Assembly (NCBI GenBank): GCA_016710065.1
Contig: JADJLP010000015.1
Coordinates: 310,001-374,000, forward strand
Source: Candidatus Ideonella esbjergensis
GTDB lineage: Bacteria > Pseudomonadota > Gammaproteobacteria > Burkholderiales > Burkholderiaceae_C
Reading direction: 5' to 3'
Length of the DNA stretch: 64,000 bases
Shown here: one piece after another, positions 16,292 through 24,140 of the stretch
Numbering within the stretch: position 1 is the stretch's first letter
Layout of the letters: the number at the start of each line of letters is the position of its first letter
Translations under genes and position numbers: made by a program
Notes under the pieces: model-generated
Database searches by the model: none
Told to the model about the DNA's origin: nothing
The model's input: the letters and a program-made list of their open reading frames with translations, nothing else

Positions 16292-16825
16292 TCAGTTGAT
16301 GGTCAATTCGACGCAGCAGATGTCGGCCGGCTTGCCTCCACGCAGGGGCGGCTCGAAACGCCACTGGTTCACGTTCGTCACCACGTTGAAGCCGAAGTTG
16401 AACGACGGATCCACCCCTTCAGACTGCGCCGCATGAATCAGCTGGGTGTGGCTGACGCGGCCATCCGCCGCTATGCCAAAGCGCACCGTGGCGCTGCACA
16501 GGGCAGCGGGCTTGGCCAGGCGGTCGGTCAAGACAGTGGGGCCGGCGGGTCGGTTGGCGGGCTTGGCCGGACAAGACGGCCTGTGCAAAGTGGCCAGCGG
16601 GCGCAATGGCTGGTCCAGGCCCACCGGCCCGGGCGCTCCCTCGAAGGCCTTGTCGCGCTCCACCCAGCGGAACGGGCCGCTGAAGATCAGCGCGGCCTGC
16701 ACCGGCATGGCGTCGGGCCGGCTGGGTACGGCGGCACCCGTGCGGGTATCGGTGGAGCCACAGCCTGCGGTGGCCAGGGCAGCCAACAGGACGACGGCCA
16801 GGGCCGGGGAGGTGTTTGGGTTCAT
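16292..16825 (-). CDS. Lipoprotein with TonB C-terminal-like domain
   Basis: A 177-residue predicted lipoprotein: signal sequence with lipobox LATAGC (Cys about residue 20). The C-terminal part (CSATVRFGIAADGRVSHTQLIHAAQSEG…NQWRFEPPLRGGKP) has the pattern of the TonB C-terminal fold, where V-x-F-x-I-x-x-D-G-R-V and W-x-F-x-P are typical. There is no proline-rich linker and no inner-membrane helix, so it is not a classic TonB energy transducer. The stop codon lies 8 bases before the start of the membrane-anchored protein gene. Confidence 0.65.
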   Translation of the reverse strand: MNPNTSPALAVVLLAALATAGCGSTDTRTGAAVPSRPDAMPVQAALIFSGPFRWVERDKAFEGAPGPVGLDQPLRPLATLHRPSCPAKPANRPAGPTVLTDRLAKPAALCSATVRFGIAADGRVSHTQLIHAAQSEGVDPSFNFGFNVVTNVNQWRFEPPLRGGKPADICCVELTIN

Positions 16826-16933
16826 GGCTGCTTTATAGCCGGCCTGCGCGGGCGGGTGGCCAGCGTTGCAATTGTTCGCAACTGCGGTTCGCAACTGAGC
16901 CTCGCAGCCGCAGCCCGCGCACCCGGCCCGGGC

Positions 16934-17686
16934 TCAGTGGGCCGCCGCCGCACCCTCGCGCTTGAGTTCGCGAAACGCGCCGAACAACCACGAGCGCATG
17001 CCGATGACCAGCGTGTAGGGCCGCTTCTGGTCGGGTGGCAGCTTCTGATCGGCCAAGTGTTGCTGGGCAAAGTCCTGCGCCAGGCGCTGCAGCCGCTCGT
17101 TGAACAGCGTGGCCAGGCTGCGGCCGATCTGGCCGTGCACCAGCATCAGCATCTCGCCCTCGCCGTCGAAGCCGCCGCCGTAGTAGTCCATCACCGCTTC
17201 TTCGCGGAAGTACTGCATCACCGGCCCGTGCGGCCGCCAGCGGAAGGTCTTGGCCAGATTCAGCCGGTAGCGGTTCATGGGCCGCAGCTCGATGATGCCC
17301 AGCCGGTCGAGCTGCACCAGGTACTTGATGGCCTCGGCCTCGCTCAGCCGGTAGGTGCTCACCACCTGCTCCAGCGTCCACTGGCTCATGCAGCAGATGG
17401 CCAGCAGCAGCAGCTTGCGGTCGGCCACCACGGCCTTCTCCTGCTCCAGCGTCAGCTCGCGGCGCAGCGGGGTGGCGTCGGCCACGCGGCGGCTGAGCTC
17501 GGCGAAATCGGTCTTGAGCACGCGGCAGATCTCGTCCACCCGCGAGAGCGGCATCTCGCCCTTGGACAGCATGCGCTTGACCGTCGACTCGGCCATGCCC
17601 AGCTCGCGGGCCAGCGCGGCGTAGGTGATGCCGGCCGCCTTGAGCTCGGTCTTGAGCACGGTGATGAGCGACTGGGTGGTGGACAT
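16934..17686 (-). CDS. XRE-family helix-turn-helix regulator
   Basis: A 250-residue putative DNA-binding protein. Residues about 1-60 form a helix-turn-helix of XRE type, with the core ITYAALARELGMAESTVKRMLSKGEMPLSRVDEI. The rest is a longer domain rich in charged residues and contains LYRLSEAEAIKYLVQLDRLGIIELRP, which reads like a second, winged-helix-like element. The start at 17686 precedes the HTH directly. No neighbour clearly shares its regulation. The target is unknown. Confidence 0.75.
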   Translation of the reverse strand: MSTTQSLITVLKTELKAAGITYAALARELGMAESTVKRMLSKGEMPLSRVDEICRVLKTDFAELSRRVADATPLRRELTLEQEKAVVADRKLLLLAICCMSQWTLEQVVSTYRLSEAEAIKYLVQLDRLGIIELRPMNRYRLNLAKTFRWRPHGPVMQYFREEAVMDYYGGGFDGEGEMLMLVHGQIGRSLATLFNERLQRLAQDFAQQHLADQKLPPDQKRPYTLVIGMRSWLFGAFRELKREGAAAAH

Positions 17687-17835
17687 GGCGGGGCTCCGGC
17701 AGTGGCGGCAAGTATCGCCTGGGGATACCTTCAGGCCTGATCCGTTGGACAAGGCGCACCAAATAGCCACTCGACCCGCCAGGCCACCCATGATCGGTCC
17801 GAGTTCAACAACGCCCCTTGCCAGGGGCCACCACG

Positions 17836-18300
17836 ATGCCCTCACCCCGTTCGCTGACACGTCCCTCGCTGCTGCTGCACCAACGCGGCTGCACCTGCTC
17901 TTGCCTGTTGTTCGCTGCCATGCTGGCCACCACCAGCGGTGGCGCCCAGGCCCATGGCGGCCCTTCGTCCGACCTCAGCGCGGCCTCGGCCGTGCCGGTG
18001 GCCATCTCCATCGCCGCGCCCTCGATGGTGCTGATGGCCGGCGCGCAACTGGTGGTGCTGAGCGTGCAGGCCACGGCGCGCGGCTCGGTGTGGGTGCTGG
18101 AGCGCGTGTCGGATGGCGTGCGCTTCAGTGTCGAGGTGGTGGGCCAGTCGCTGGTGGCCGTGGGCACCGGCGTGACGGTGTTGGTGATGGGCACCGGCTG
18201 GCTGCTCTCCACCGCAGCCGAGGGCGGCTCGCAGGCGCTGTGCTTCGTGCCCAACGAAGTGGGCCGCGCACTGCTGCACAACGAGCAGGTGACGCGGTGA
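17836..18300 (+). CDS. Secreted hypothetical protein paired with a DUF2145 protein
   Basis: A 154-residue protein with a likely signal peptide (CLLFAAMLATTSGGAQAHG), followed by alternating hydrophobic beta-like stretches. There are no catalytic motifs I recognise. Its stop codon overlaps the GTG start of the DUF2145 gene by four bases, so the two are translationally coupled and probably act together. I chose ATG 17836; an in-frame ATG at 17818 adds six residues and is possible. Confidence 0.65.
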   Translation: MPSPRSLTRPSLLLHQRGCTCSCLLFAAMLATTSGGAQAHGGPSSDLSAASAVPVAISIAAPSMVLMAGAQLVVLSVQATARGSVWVLERVSDGVRFSVEVVGQSLVAVGTGVTVLVMGTGWLLSTAAEGGSQALCFVPNEVGRALLHNEQVTR

Positions 18301-19091
18301 GGCGCGCGCTCGTGAAGATGGGCATGGTATTGGCCGTGGCGTTCGCCACCACGGCCCAGGCCGGCCGCCACTGCGAGGAGCAGCCACCCTCGGCCTGGGA
18401 GACCCAGCAGGGCATGGCGCTGGCCCAGACCACCGCCGTGCGGCTCGAAGCCAGCGGTGCCGACGTGGTGCTGCTGGCGCGCGCCGGGCAAGACCTGAGC
18501 CGATACAGCCTGGCCTGGTCCCACGTGGGCTTTGCCTACCGCGAGCTGGCCGAAGACGGCACGGCCCAATGGCGCGTGGCCCACAAGCTCAACCACTGCG
18601 GCACCGACAGCGCCCAAGTGTACCGCCAGGGCCTGGGCGAGTTCTACATGGACCGGCCCTGGCGCTACCAGGCACCCTTTGTGGTGCTCTCGCCCGACGC
18701 GCAGGCCAAGCTGCTGCCGCTGCTGCAAGACAACCAGCGCCTGGCGCAGTGGCACACCGCGCGCTACAGCATGCTGGCCTACCCCTGGTCCACCCGCTAC
18801 CAGCAGAGCAACCAGTGGGCCATCGAGACCCTGGCCGGCGCGCTGGACGAGGCCGCCAGCAACCGGCCACGCGCCCAGGCCTGGCTGCAGCTGCACGGCT
18901 ACGAGCCCACCACGCTGCACCTCAATGCTTTCACGCGTCTGGGCGGGCGCATGACCCAGGCCAACATCGCCTTCGACGACCACCCCAATGCCAAGCGCTA
19001 CGGCGCCCGTATCGAGACGGTGACGGTGGATTCGGTGTTCGCCTGGCTGCAGCGCGAGGCACTGGGCGGGCCGGTGCAGGTGCTGCCGTGA
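18297..19091 (+). CDS. DUF2145 family exported protein
   Basis: A 264-residue protein with an N-terminal signal peptide (VLAVAFATTAQAG) starting at GTG 18297. The segment SLAWSHVGFAYRELAEDG and later LLPLLQDNQ, YSMLAYPWSTRYQQSNQWAIETLA look like the DUF2145 family of uncharacterised exported proteins. Conserved His, Asn and Gln positions in these motifs suggest an enzyme-like (NlpC/YiiX-like) fold, but I cannot confirm it. It is coupled to the preceding gene by a GTGA overlap. A palindromic repeat follows its stop. Confidence 0.75.
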   Translation: MRRALVKMGMVLAVAFATTAQAGRHCEEQPPSAWETQQGMALAQTTAVRLEASGADVVLLARAGQDLSRYSLAWSHVGFAYRELAEDGTAQWRVAHKLNHCGTDSAQVYRQGLGEFYMDRPWRYQAPFVVLSPDAQAKLLPLLQDNQRLAQWHTARYSMLAYPWSTRYQQSNQWAIETLAGALDEAASNRPRAQAWLQLHGYEPTTLHLNAFTRLGGRMTQANIAFDDHPNAKRYGARIETVTVDSVFAWLQREALGGPVQVLP

Positions 19092-19097
19092 CAGTTT

Positions 19098-19127
19098 CGT
19101 CATTCCCACCTGCGCGGGAATGACGGG
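19098..19127. repeat. GGAATGACG-type palindromic repeat, copy A
   Basis: CGTCATTCCC-N-GCGGGAATGACG hairpin, six bases after the DUF2145 gene. It is the first of at least six loci in this window bearing the same core (see 35801, 36132, 43433, 53571, 62052). Confidence 0.75.
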
Positions 19128-19187
19128 AAGCCCGCAACCCTTACAGTCCGGCATCACAAAAACGAATTGCCTGAGGAGACCCCTGTC

Positions 19188-21098
19188 ATGAGCGATGCCC
19201 AGCCCGCCCACGCCAACCAGTTCGCCCTGCTGGGCCAGCGCCGCTTTGCACCCTTCTTCTGGACGCAGTTCCTGGGCGCGGCGAACGACAACGTCTTCAA
19301 GTTCGCCTTCACTGTGCTGGTCACGTACCACCTGTCGGTGCAGTGGTTGCAGCCGCAGAAGGCAGGGCTGGTGATCGGGGCGGTGTTCATCCTGCCCTTC
19401 CTGCTGTTTTCGGCCACTTCGGGCCAGCTGGCCGACAAGTACGACAAGGCCTTTCTGGCGCGCATGGTGAAGAACCTCGAGATCTTCATCATGCTGCTGG
19501 GCGCCGTGGGCCTGTTCACCAGCCAGGTGGCGCTGCTGCTGGGCTGCATCTTCCTGCTGGGCCTGCACAGCACGCTGTTCGGGCCGGTGAAGTACGCCTA
19601 CATGCCGCAGCACCTGAACGCGGCCGAGCTCACCGGCGGCAACGGCATGGTGGAGATGGGCACCTTCGTGGCCATCCTGCTGGGCAATGTGCTGGGCGGC
19701 TTGCTGATCGCACTGCCCGCCGACGGCTGGCTGAACGGCGCCCAGGCCGTGGCCCTCACCAGCCTGGTGCTGGCCGTGGTGGGCCGGCTGGTGGCCCAGG
19801 CCATCCCGGCCACGCCGGCCACCTCGCCCGGCCTGGTGGTGAACTGGAACCCCGTCACCGAGACCGTCAGGAACCTCAAGCTGGCCCATGGCCACCTGGC
19901 GGTGTACCGCTCGCTGCTGGGCATCTCGTGGATGTGGTTCTTCGGCGCCGTTTTCCTGGGCCAGTTCCCCTCGTTCGCGAAAGACGTGCTGCACGGCGAC
20001 GAGCACGTGGCCTCGCTGCTGCTGGTGGTGTTCTCGGCCGGCGTGGGCCTGGGCTCGCTGGCCTGCGAGACGCTGAGCCGGCGGCATGTGGAGATCGGCC
20101 TGGTGCCGCTGGGGGCCATCGGCATGAGCGTGTTCGCGCTCGACCTGTGGCTTTCGTCCAGCGGCCTGCCGGCCGGCCCGCTGCAGGGCGTGGGCGCCTT
20201 CCTGGGCCACGCCGCGCACTGGCATGTGTTGTTCGACCTGTTCGCGCTGTCGTTCTCGGCCGGCCTGTACAGCGTGCCCATGTACGCGCTGATCCAGCTG
20301 CGCTCGCCAGGCAGCCACCGCGCCCGCATCATCGCGGCCAACAACATCCTGAACGCCATCTTCATGATCGCCGCCAGCCTGGGCGTGGGCCTGCTGCTGG
20401 ACGCGGGCCTGAGCATCCCGCAGGTGTTTGGCGTGCTGGCGGGGCTGAACGCGCTGGTGGCGGGCTACATCTTCCTGGTGGTTCCCGAGTATTTGCTGCG
20501 CTTCGTGGCCTGGGTGCTCACGCATTTCATCTACCGTTTCCGGGTGCAGAACGAGCAGCACATCCCCACCGAGGGCGCGGCCGTGGTGGTGTGCAACCAC
20601 GTGAGCTTCGTCGACGCCATCCTGCTGATGGCCGCCAGCCCGCGGCCCATACGCTTCATCATGGACCACCGCATCTTCCAGGTGCCGGTGCTGGGCTGGC
20701 TGTTCCGCCTGGCCAAGGCCATCCCCATCGCGCCGCGCACCGAAGACCCGGTGGTGTACGAGGCCGCCTTTGCCGCCGCCGACCAGGTGCTGGCCGAGGG
20801 CGATTTGCTGGGCATCTTTCCCGAAGGTGGCATCACCCGCGATGGCACGCTGCAGCCCTTCAAGGGCGGGCTGATGAAGATCCTGGAGAGCCGCCCGACG
20901 CCGGTGGTGCCGATGGCCTTGCAGAACCTGTGGGGCTCGACCTTCTCGCGCATCGAAGGTGGCAAGGCGATGGTGAAGCCGTTTCGGCGCGGCTGGTTCA
21001 GCCCGGTGGGCTTGAACGTGGGTGAACCGATGGCTGCGCCCGATGTGACCGTGGAGCGCATGCAAGCCCGGGTTGATCGTTTGCTGAAGGAAGCCTGA
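19188..21098 (+). CDS. LplT-like MFS transporter fused to a PlsC acyltransferase
   Basis: A 636-residue inner-membrane fusion. Residues about 1-415 are a 12-helix MFS transporter like LplT, the lysophospholipid flippase (opening FFWTQFLGAANDNVFKFAF). Residues about 440-636 are a PlsC-type acyltransferase with the H-x4-D box NHVSFVD and the acceptor motif FPEGGITRDG. In E. coli, LplT and Aas flip and reacylate lysophospholipids; here the transporter and acyltransferase are one chain and the acyl-ACP synthetase domain of Aas is absent. The start at ATG 19188 follows GAGGAG; TTG 19167 is less likely. The stop is three bases before the next gene, which starts a lipid-themed cluster. Confidence 0.88.
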   Translation: MSDAQPAHANQFALLGQRRFAPFFWTQFLGAANDNVFKFAFTVLVTYHLSVQWLQPQKAGLVIGAVFILPFLLFSATSGQLADKYDKAFLARMVKNLEIFIMLLGAVGLFTSQVALLLGCIFLLGLHSTLFGPVKYAYMPQHLNAAELTGGNGMVEMGTFVAILLGNVLGGLLIALPADGWLNGAQAVALTSLVLAVVGRLVAQAIPATPATSPGLVVNWNPVTETVRNLKLAHGHLAVYRSLLGISWMWFFGAVFLGQFPSFAKDVLHGDEHVASLLLVVFSAGVGLGSLACETLSRRHVEIGLVPLGAIGMSVFALDLWLSSSGLPAGPLQGVGAFLGHAAHWHVLFDLFALSFSAGLYSVPMYALIQLRSPGSHRARIIAANNILNAIFMIAASLGVGLLLDAGLSIPQVFGVLAGLNALVAGYIFLVVPEYLLRFVAWVLTHFIYRFRVQNEQHIPTEGAAVVVCNHVSFVDAILLMAASPRPIRFIMDHRIFQVPVLGWLFRLAKAIPIAPRTEDPVVYEAAFAAADQVLAEGDLLGIFPEGGITRDGTLQPFKGGLMKILESRPTPVVPMALQNLWGSTFSRIEGGKAMVKPFRRGWFSPVGLNVGEPMAAPDVTVERMQARVDRLLKEA

Positions 21099-21101
21099 TT
21101 C

Positions 21102-21353
21102 ATGCAACCCATTGAACTCAACACCGCCCCCAAGCCCAGTGGCTGGCGCACCCTGGGGCGCGTGGTGCTGGTGTTGTTGCTCACCGCTTTCACGCTGATG
21201 GGCTTGTGCGGCGGCTTCTTCGCCGTCATCGACCTAAGCGGCCCCAAACCCGGCCACACCGACTACGTGGGCCTGCTGCCCTATTTCTCGCTGGCCATAG
21301 GCACCGGGTGCGCCTGGGGCTGCTACTGGCTGTTCAAACGCCTGGGCCGCTGA
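21102..21353 (+). CDS. Small two-helix membrane protein
   Basis: An 83-residue protein with two hydrophobic segments (about residues 17-43 and 58-78). No motif is recognised. It lies three bases after the LplT-PlsC gene and 19 bases before the Lgt-like gene, so it belongs to the same transcription unit. A role as a small partner of the lipid enzymes is inferred from position only. Confidence 0.6.
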   Translation: MQPIELNTAPKPSGWRTLGRVVLVLLLTAFTLMGLCGGFFAVIDLSGPKPGHTDYVGLLPYFSLAIGTGCAWGCYWLFKRLGR

Positions 21354-21372
21354 TCGCCACCGCAGCACGCCC

Positions 21373-22116
21373 TTGATTCAAGACGCTGCCACCGCCACCG
21401 CCGTGCACACCCTGTTCGAGTGGGGCGGCATGGCGCTGGGCGTGGCCCTGTGGCGCCACGCGCTGCGCGCGCAAGGCCGCAGCCCCCTGCAGGCCGGCAG
21501 TTTCGCCGTGCTGGTGGGCTTGCTGCTGGGTGCGGCGCTGGGCAACAAGGCGGTGTTCCTGGCCGAGCGACCTGATGTGCTGCAGCGCCTGCTGGCCGGC
21601 GAGGCCCTGTGGCCGGGCCAGAGCATCGTGGGCGGCCTGCTGGGTGGACTGGTCGGCGTGGAGCTGGCCAAGCGCGCCACGGGCCAGACACGTTCCACCG
21701 GTGATGCCATGGTGCTGCCCATCGCGCTGGGCCTGTGCCTGGGCCGCGTCGGGTGCTTGCTGGCCGGCCTGCACGACAGCACCTACGGCCTGCCCACCAC
21801 GCTGCCCTGGGGCCTGGACTTTGGCGACGGCCAGGCCCGCCACCCCGCGCAGCTGTACGAGATGGTCTTCGTGGCCGCGCTGGGCTGGGCGCTCTGGCAC
21901 GCACGCGTGCGCCTGGGCGGTGTGCCCGGCCTCGCGTTCAAGCTCTTCCTCGCCAGCTACCTGGCCTGGCGTCTGGCCATCGACGCCCTCAAACCTGTGC
22001 CCGTGGCCTACCCGTTGGGCTGGAGCGGCATCCAATGGGTGTGCGCGCTGGCCCTGCTGGCCTATGCGCCCTTCGTGTTTCGCGCCTGGCGCCAGCTACC
22101 CGCCCCCACACCATGA
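21373..22116 (+). CDS. Lgt-like membrane protein (divergent prolipoprotein diacylglyceryl transferase homologue)
   Basis: A 247-residue multi-pass membrane protein related to Lgt, which transfers diacylglyceryl from phosphatidylglycerol to lipoproteins. The retained family marks are a GR pair in LGRVG (Arg about 125), the HPAQLYE motif (157-163) and a late Arg in AWRLAIDAL. The region that normally reads FHGG reads IVGG, so the catalytic His (His103 in E. coli) is Val at residue 86. The N-x-E after GR is also lost. It is therefore probably not the housekeeping Lgt and may act on another acceptor or lipid. The TTG start at 21373 is weak; GTG 21403 is an alternative. The stop overlaps the radical SAM start (ATGA). 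Confidence 0.72.
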   Translation: MIQDAATATAVHTLFEWGGMALGVALWRHALRAQGRSPLQAGSFAVLVGLLLGAALGNKAVFLAERPDVLQRLLAGEALWPGQSIVGGLLGGLVGVELAKRATGQTRSTGDAMVLPIALGLCLGRVGCLLAGLHDSTYGLPTTLPWGLDFGDGQARHPAQLYEMVFVAALGWALWHARVRLGGVPGLAFKLFLASYLAWRLAIDALKPVPVAYPLGWSGIQWVCALALLAYAPFVFRAWRQLPAPTP

Positions 22117-23681
22117 GCCGCAAGAACCGCCCCTATCTGTTCTACGACACCACGCAGTCGGTGTGCACCACCTGCCTGCGGCCCGTTGAGGCCAAGATCG
22201 TCTTCAAGGATGAAAGTGGTGCCAGCGCCGGGCCGCCCCAAGCTGGCACGCGCCCCTTGGGGGCAGGAGCGGAGCGACTGGGGGGCCGTGTCTACATGGA
22301 CAAGTGGTGCCCGGTGCACGGCGCCGAGCGCGTGCTGGTGAGCGACGACCTGGCCTACTACCGCCTGTGCCGCGAGGTGTTCGTCAAGCACCCCGAGATG
22401 CCGCAGCGCTTTGGCACCGCCATGCGCCACGGCTGCCCCTACGACTGTGGCCTGTGCCCCGACCACATGCAGCACAGCTGCCTGTCGGTGGTGGAGATCA
22501 CCGACCACTGCAACCTGCGCTGCCCCACCTGCTACGCGGCCTCAGGCCCCGAGCGGCTCACGCACAAGTCCATGGCCGAGGTGAACGCCATGCTGGACGC
22601 TGTGATCGCCAGCGAGGGCGAGGCTGACGTGGTGCAGATCAGCGGCGGCGAGCCCACGCTGCACCCGCAGTTCTTCGAGGTGCTGGACGCCGCCAAGGCG
22701 CGGCCCATCCGCCATTTGATGCTCAACACCAACGGCATCCGCATCGCCCAGGAGCCGGGCTTTGCCGAGCGCCTGGCCACCTACCTGCCGGCCTTCGAGG
22801 TGTACTTGCAGTTCGATTCGCTGCAGCGCGAGGCGCTGATGGACCTGCGCGGTGCCGACCTGCGCCGCGTGCGCGAGCAGGCGCTGGAAAGGCTCAATGC
22901 ATTGGGCATCTCCACCACGCTGGTGATGACGGTCAAGCGTGGCGTGAACGACCACGAGATCGGCGACGTGATCCGCTTTGCCACGCAGCAGCCCTGCGTG
23001 CGCGGCGTGACGCTGCAACCGGTGCAGGACGCCGGCCGCGTGGAGGCCTACGACGCGGCCAAGCACCGGTTGACGGTGAGCGAGATCCGCCGACGCATTG
23101 TCGAGCAATCGGGCCTCTTCACGGCGGAGGATGTCGTGCCCGTGCCCTGCAACCCCGACACGCTGGCCATGGCCTATGCGCTGCGCGTGGGTGATGCGTT
23201 GCAGCCGCTGACACGCTTTCTCGATCCACAGATGCTGGTGGAAGGTGCCGGCAACACCATCGTCTTCGAGCGCGATGCCTCGCTGAAGGACCAGGTCTTC
23301 AAGCTCTTCAGCACCAACCACTCGCCCGAATCGCAGGCCAACTGCCTGAGCGAGCTGATGTGCTGCCTGCCCAAGATCTCGGCCCCGCAGACGCTGGACT
23401 ACCGCAACGTGTTCCGTGTGCTCATCGTGCAGTTCATGGACGCGCAGTCGCTGGACATCCGTGCGCTGAAGAAGAGCTGCATCCACATGGCCCTGCCCGA
23501 TGGCCGCATGGTGCCCTTCGAGAGCCACAACATCTTCTACCGCAATGAGCGGCAGGCCCTGCTGGCGCAGATTCGCGGTGAACTGGACCAGCAACACGCA
23601 CACAGGCGCGCGGCGACCGACCAACCGGTGAGATTCAGCCCCGCACCCAGCGCGACCACTGCCGACGAAGGCTTGCCTTGA
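22113..23681 (+). CDS. Radical SAM protein resembling tetraether / membrane-spanning lipid synthases
   Basis: A 522-residue cysteine-rich radical SAM enzyme. An N-terminal metal-binding part has C18-x2-C21 and C66-P-x-H-G. An auxiliary cysteine set C108, C112, C115, C123 (CPYDCGLCPDH...SC) follows, then the radical SAM triad C133-x3-C137-x2-C140 and the GGEPTLHP strand. The C-terminal half has further cysteines (CLSELMCC, KKSC). This layout is that of the archaeal GDGT/tetraether synthase (Tes) group and its bacterial homologues, which join lipid chains by radical chemistry. Residues about 36-57 are an insertion encoded by a dispersed repeat. It is coupled to the Lgt-like gene, supporting a lipid role. 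The substrate is not known. Confidence 0.72.
   Translation: MSRKNRPYLFYDTTQSVCTTCLRPVEAKIVFKDESGASAGPPQAGTRPLGAGAERLGGRVYMDKWCPVHGAERVLVSDDLAYYRLCREVFVKHPEMPQRFGTAMRHGCPYDCGLCPDHMQHSCLSVVEITDHCNLRCPTCYAASGPERLTHKSMAEVNAMLDAVIASEGEADVVQISGGEPTLHPQFFEVLDAAKARPIRHLMLNTNGIRIAQEPGFAERLATYLPAFEVYLQFDSLQREALMDLRGADLRRVREQALERLNALGISTTLVMTVKRGVNDHEIGDVIRFATQQPCVRGVTLQPVQDAGRVEAYDAAKHRLTVSEIRRRIVEQSGLFTAEDVVPVPCNPDTLAMAYALRVGDALQPLTRFLDPQMLVEGAGNTIVFERDASLKDQVFKLFSTNHSPESQANCLSELMCCLPKISAPQTLDYRNVFRVLIVQFMDAQSLDIRALKKSCIHMALPDGRMVPFESHNIFYRNERQALLAQIRGELDQQHAHRRAATDQPVRFSPAPSATTADEGLP
22229..22286 (+). repeat. Dispersed GC-rich repeat inserted in frame in the radical SAM gene
   Basis: This stretch begins GGGCCGCCCCAAGC and ends with GGAGCGACTGGGGGG. 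I recall similar sequences as common intergenic repeats in Comamonadaceae genomes. Here it lies in the coding frame and adds about 20 Gly/Pro/Ala-rich residues without disrupting the reading frame. Confidence 0.6.
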
Positions 23682-24129
23682 GCGCCCGCGCCGCCCGCCA
23701 GGCGGATGACGCACGCACCCAAGCCAGCAGCGTTTGCTTCCAGGACGACCAACGCGTGTAGAGCCGCGCGAACCAGCCCAGTTGCATCAGCGCCGGCTGG
23801 CTCAGTGTGAACAAGCGCGCCACGATGGCCGTGCCCACGATCTTGGCGATGACGATGATGGCCAGGCCCAGCATTGTTCGGCCTTGGTGGATGAGCCACA
23901 GCGCTGCCAGTTTCACCGGCAGCAGCAGCAGCGCCGGCAACGCGAACAGCGCCAGCGCGGCATAGGGTGGCAGCGCACGCACGCGGCCCTCGATCCAGCG
24001 GAAGCCTGGCCATTGGCCGATGCGGGCCAGCAGGCGCTGCAGCGGCTCCCAACCCCACTCCTCAAACAGGATCACCAGGGCCAGCGGCCACTTCAGCAGG
24101 GCCAGCAGAAAGGCGCGGAGTCGGGTCAT
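23635..24129 (-). CDS. Hypothetical membrane protein
   Basis: A 164-residue protein with about three hydrophobic segments (residues 5-22, 55-80, 85-108) and basic ends rich in Arg, Trp and Lys. I know of no clear family; it resembles unnamed Burkholderiales membrane proteins. Its 3' end overlaps the radical SAM gene by 47 bases in convergent orientation. The IS630 element sits only 11 bases upstream of its start, so its original promoter has probably been separated from it. Confidence 0.6.
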   Translation of the reverse strand: MTRLRAFLLALLKWPLALVILFEEWGWEPLQRLLARIGQWPGFRWIEGRVRALPPYAALALFALPALLLLPVKLAALWLIHQGRTMLGLAIIVIAKIVGTAIVARLFTLSQPALMQLGWFARLYTRWSSWKQTLLAWVRASSAWRAARALKASLRRQWSRWVRG

Positions 24130-24140
24130 GGCGTAGATGC

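Noticed and set aside
16292..16825. Calling the lipoprotein a TonB energy-transducing protein
   Set aside because: It has a lipobox rather than an inner-membrane helix and lacks the proline-rich linker; only the C-terminal fold resembles TonB.
17805..21107. A 1100-codon open frame on the minus strand spanning several plus-strand genes
   Set aside because: It lies antisense to well-identified genes (LplT-PlsC, DUF2145), its protein is low-complexity and rich in Arg, Gln, His and Ala, and it arises from the strong GC bias in codon third positions.
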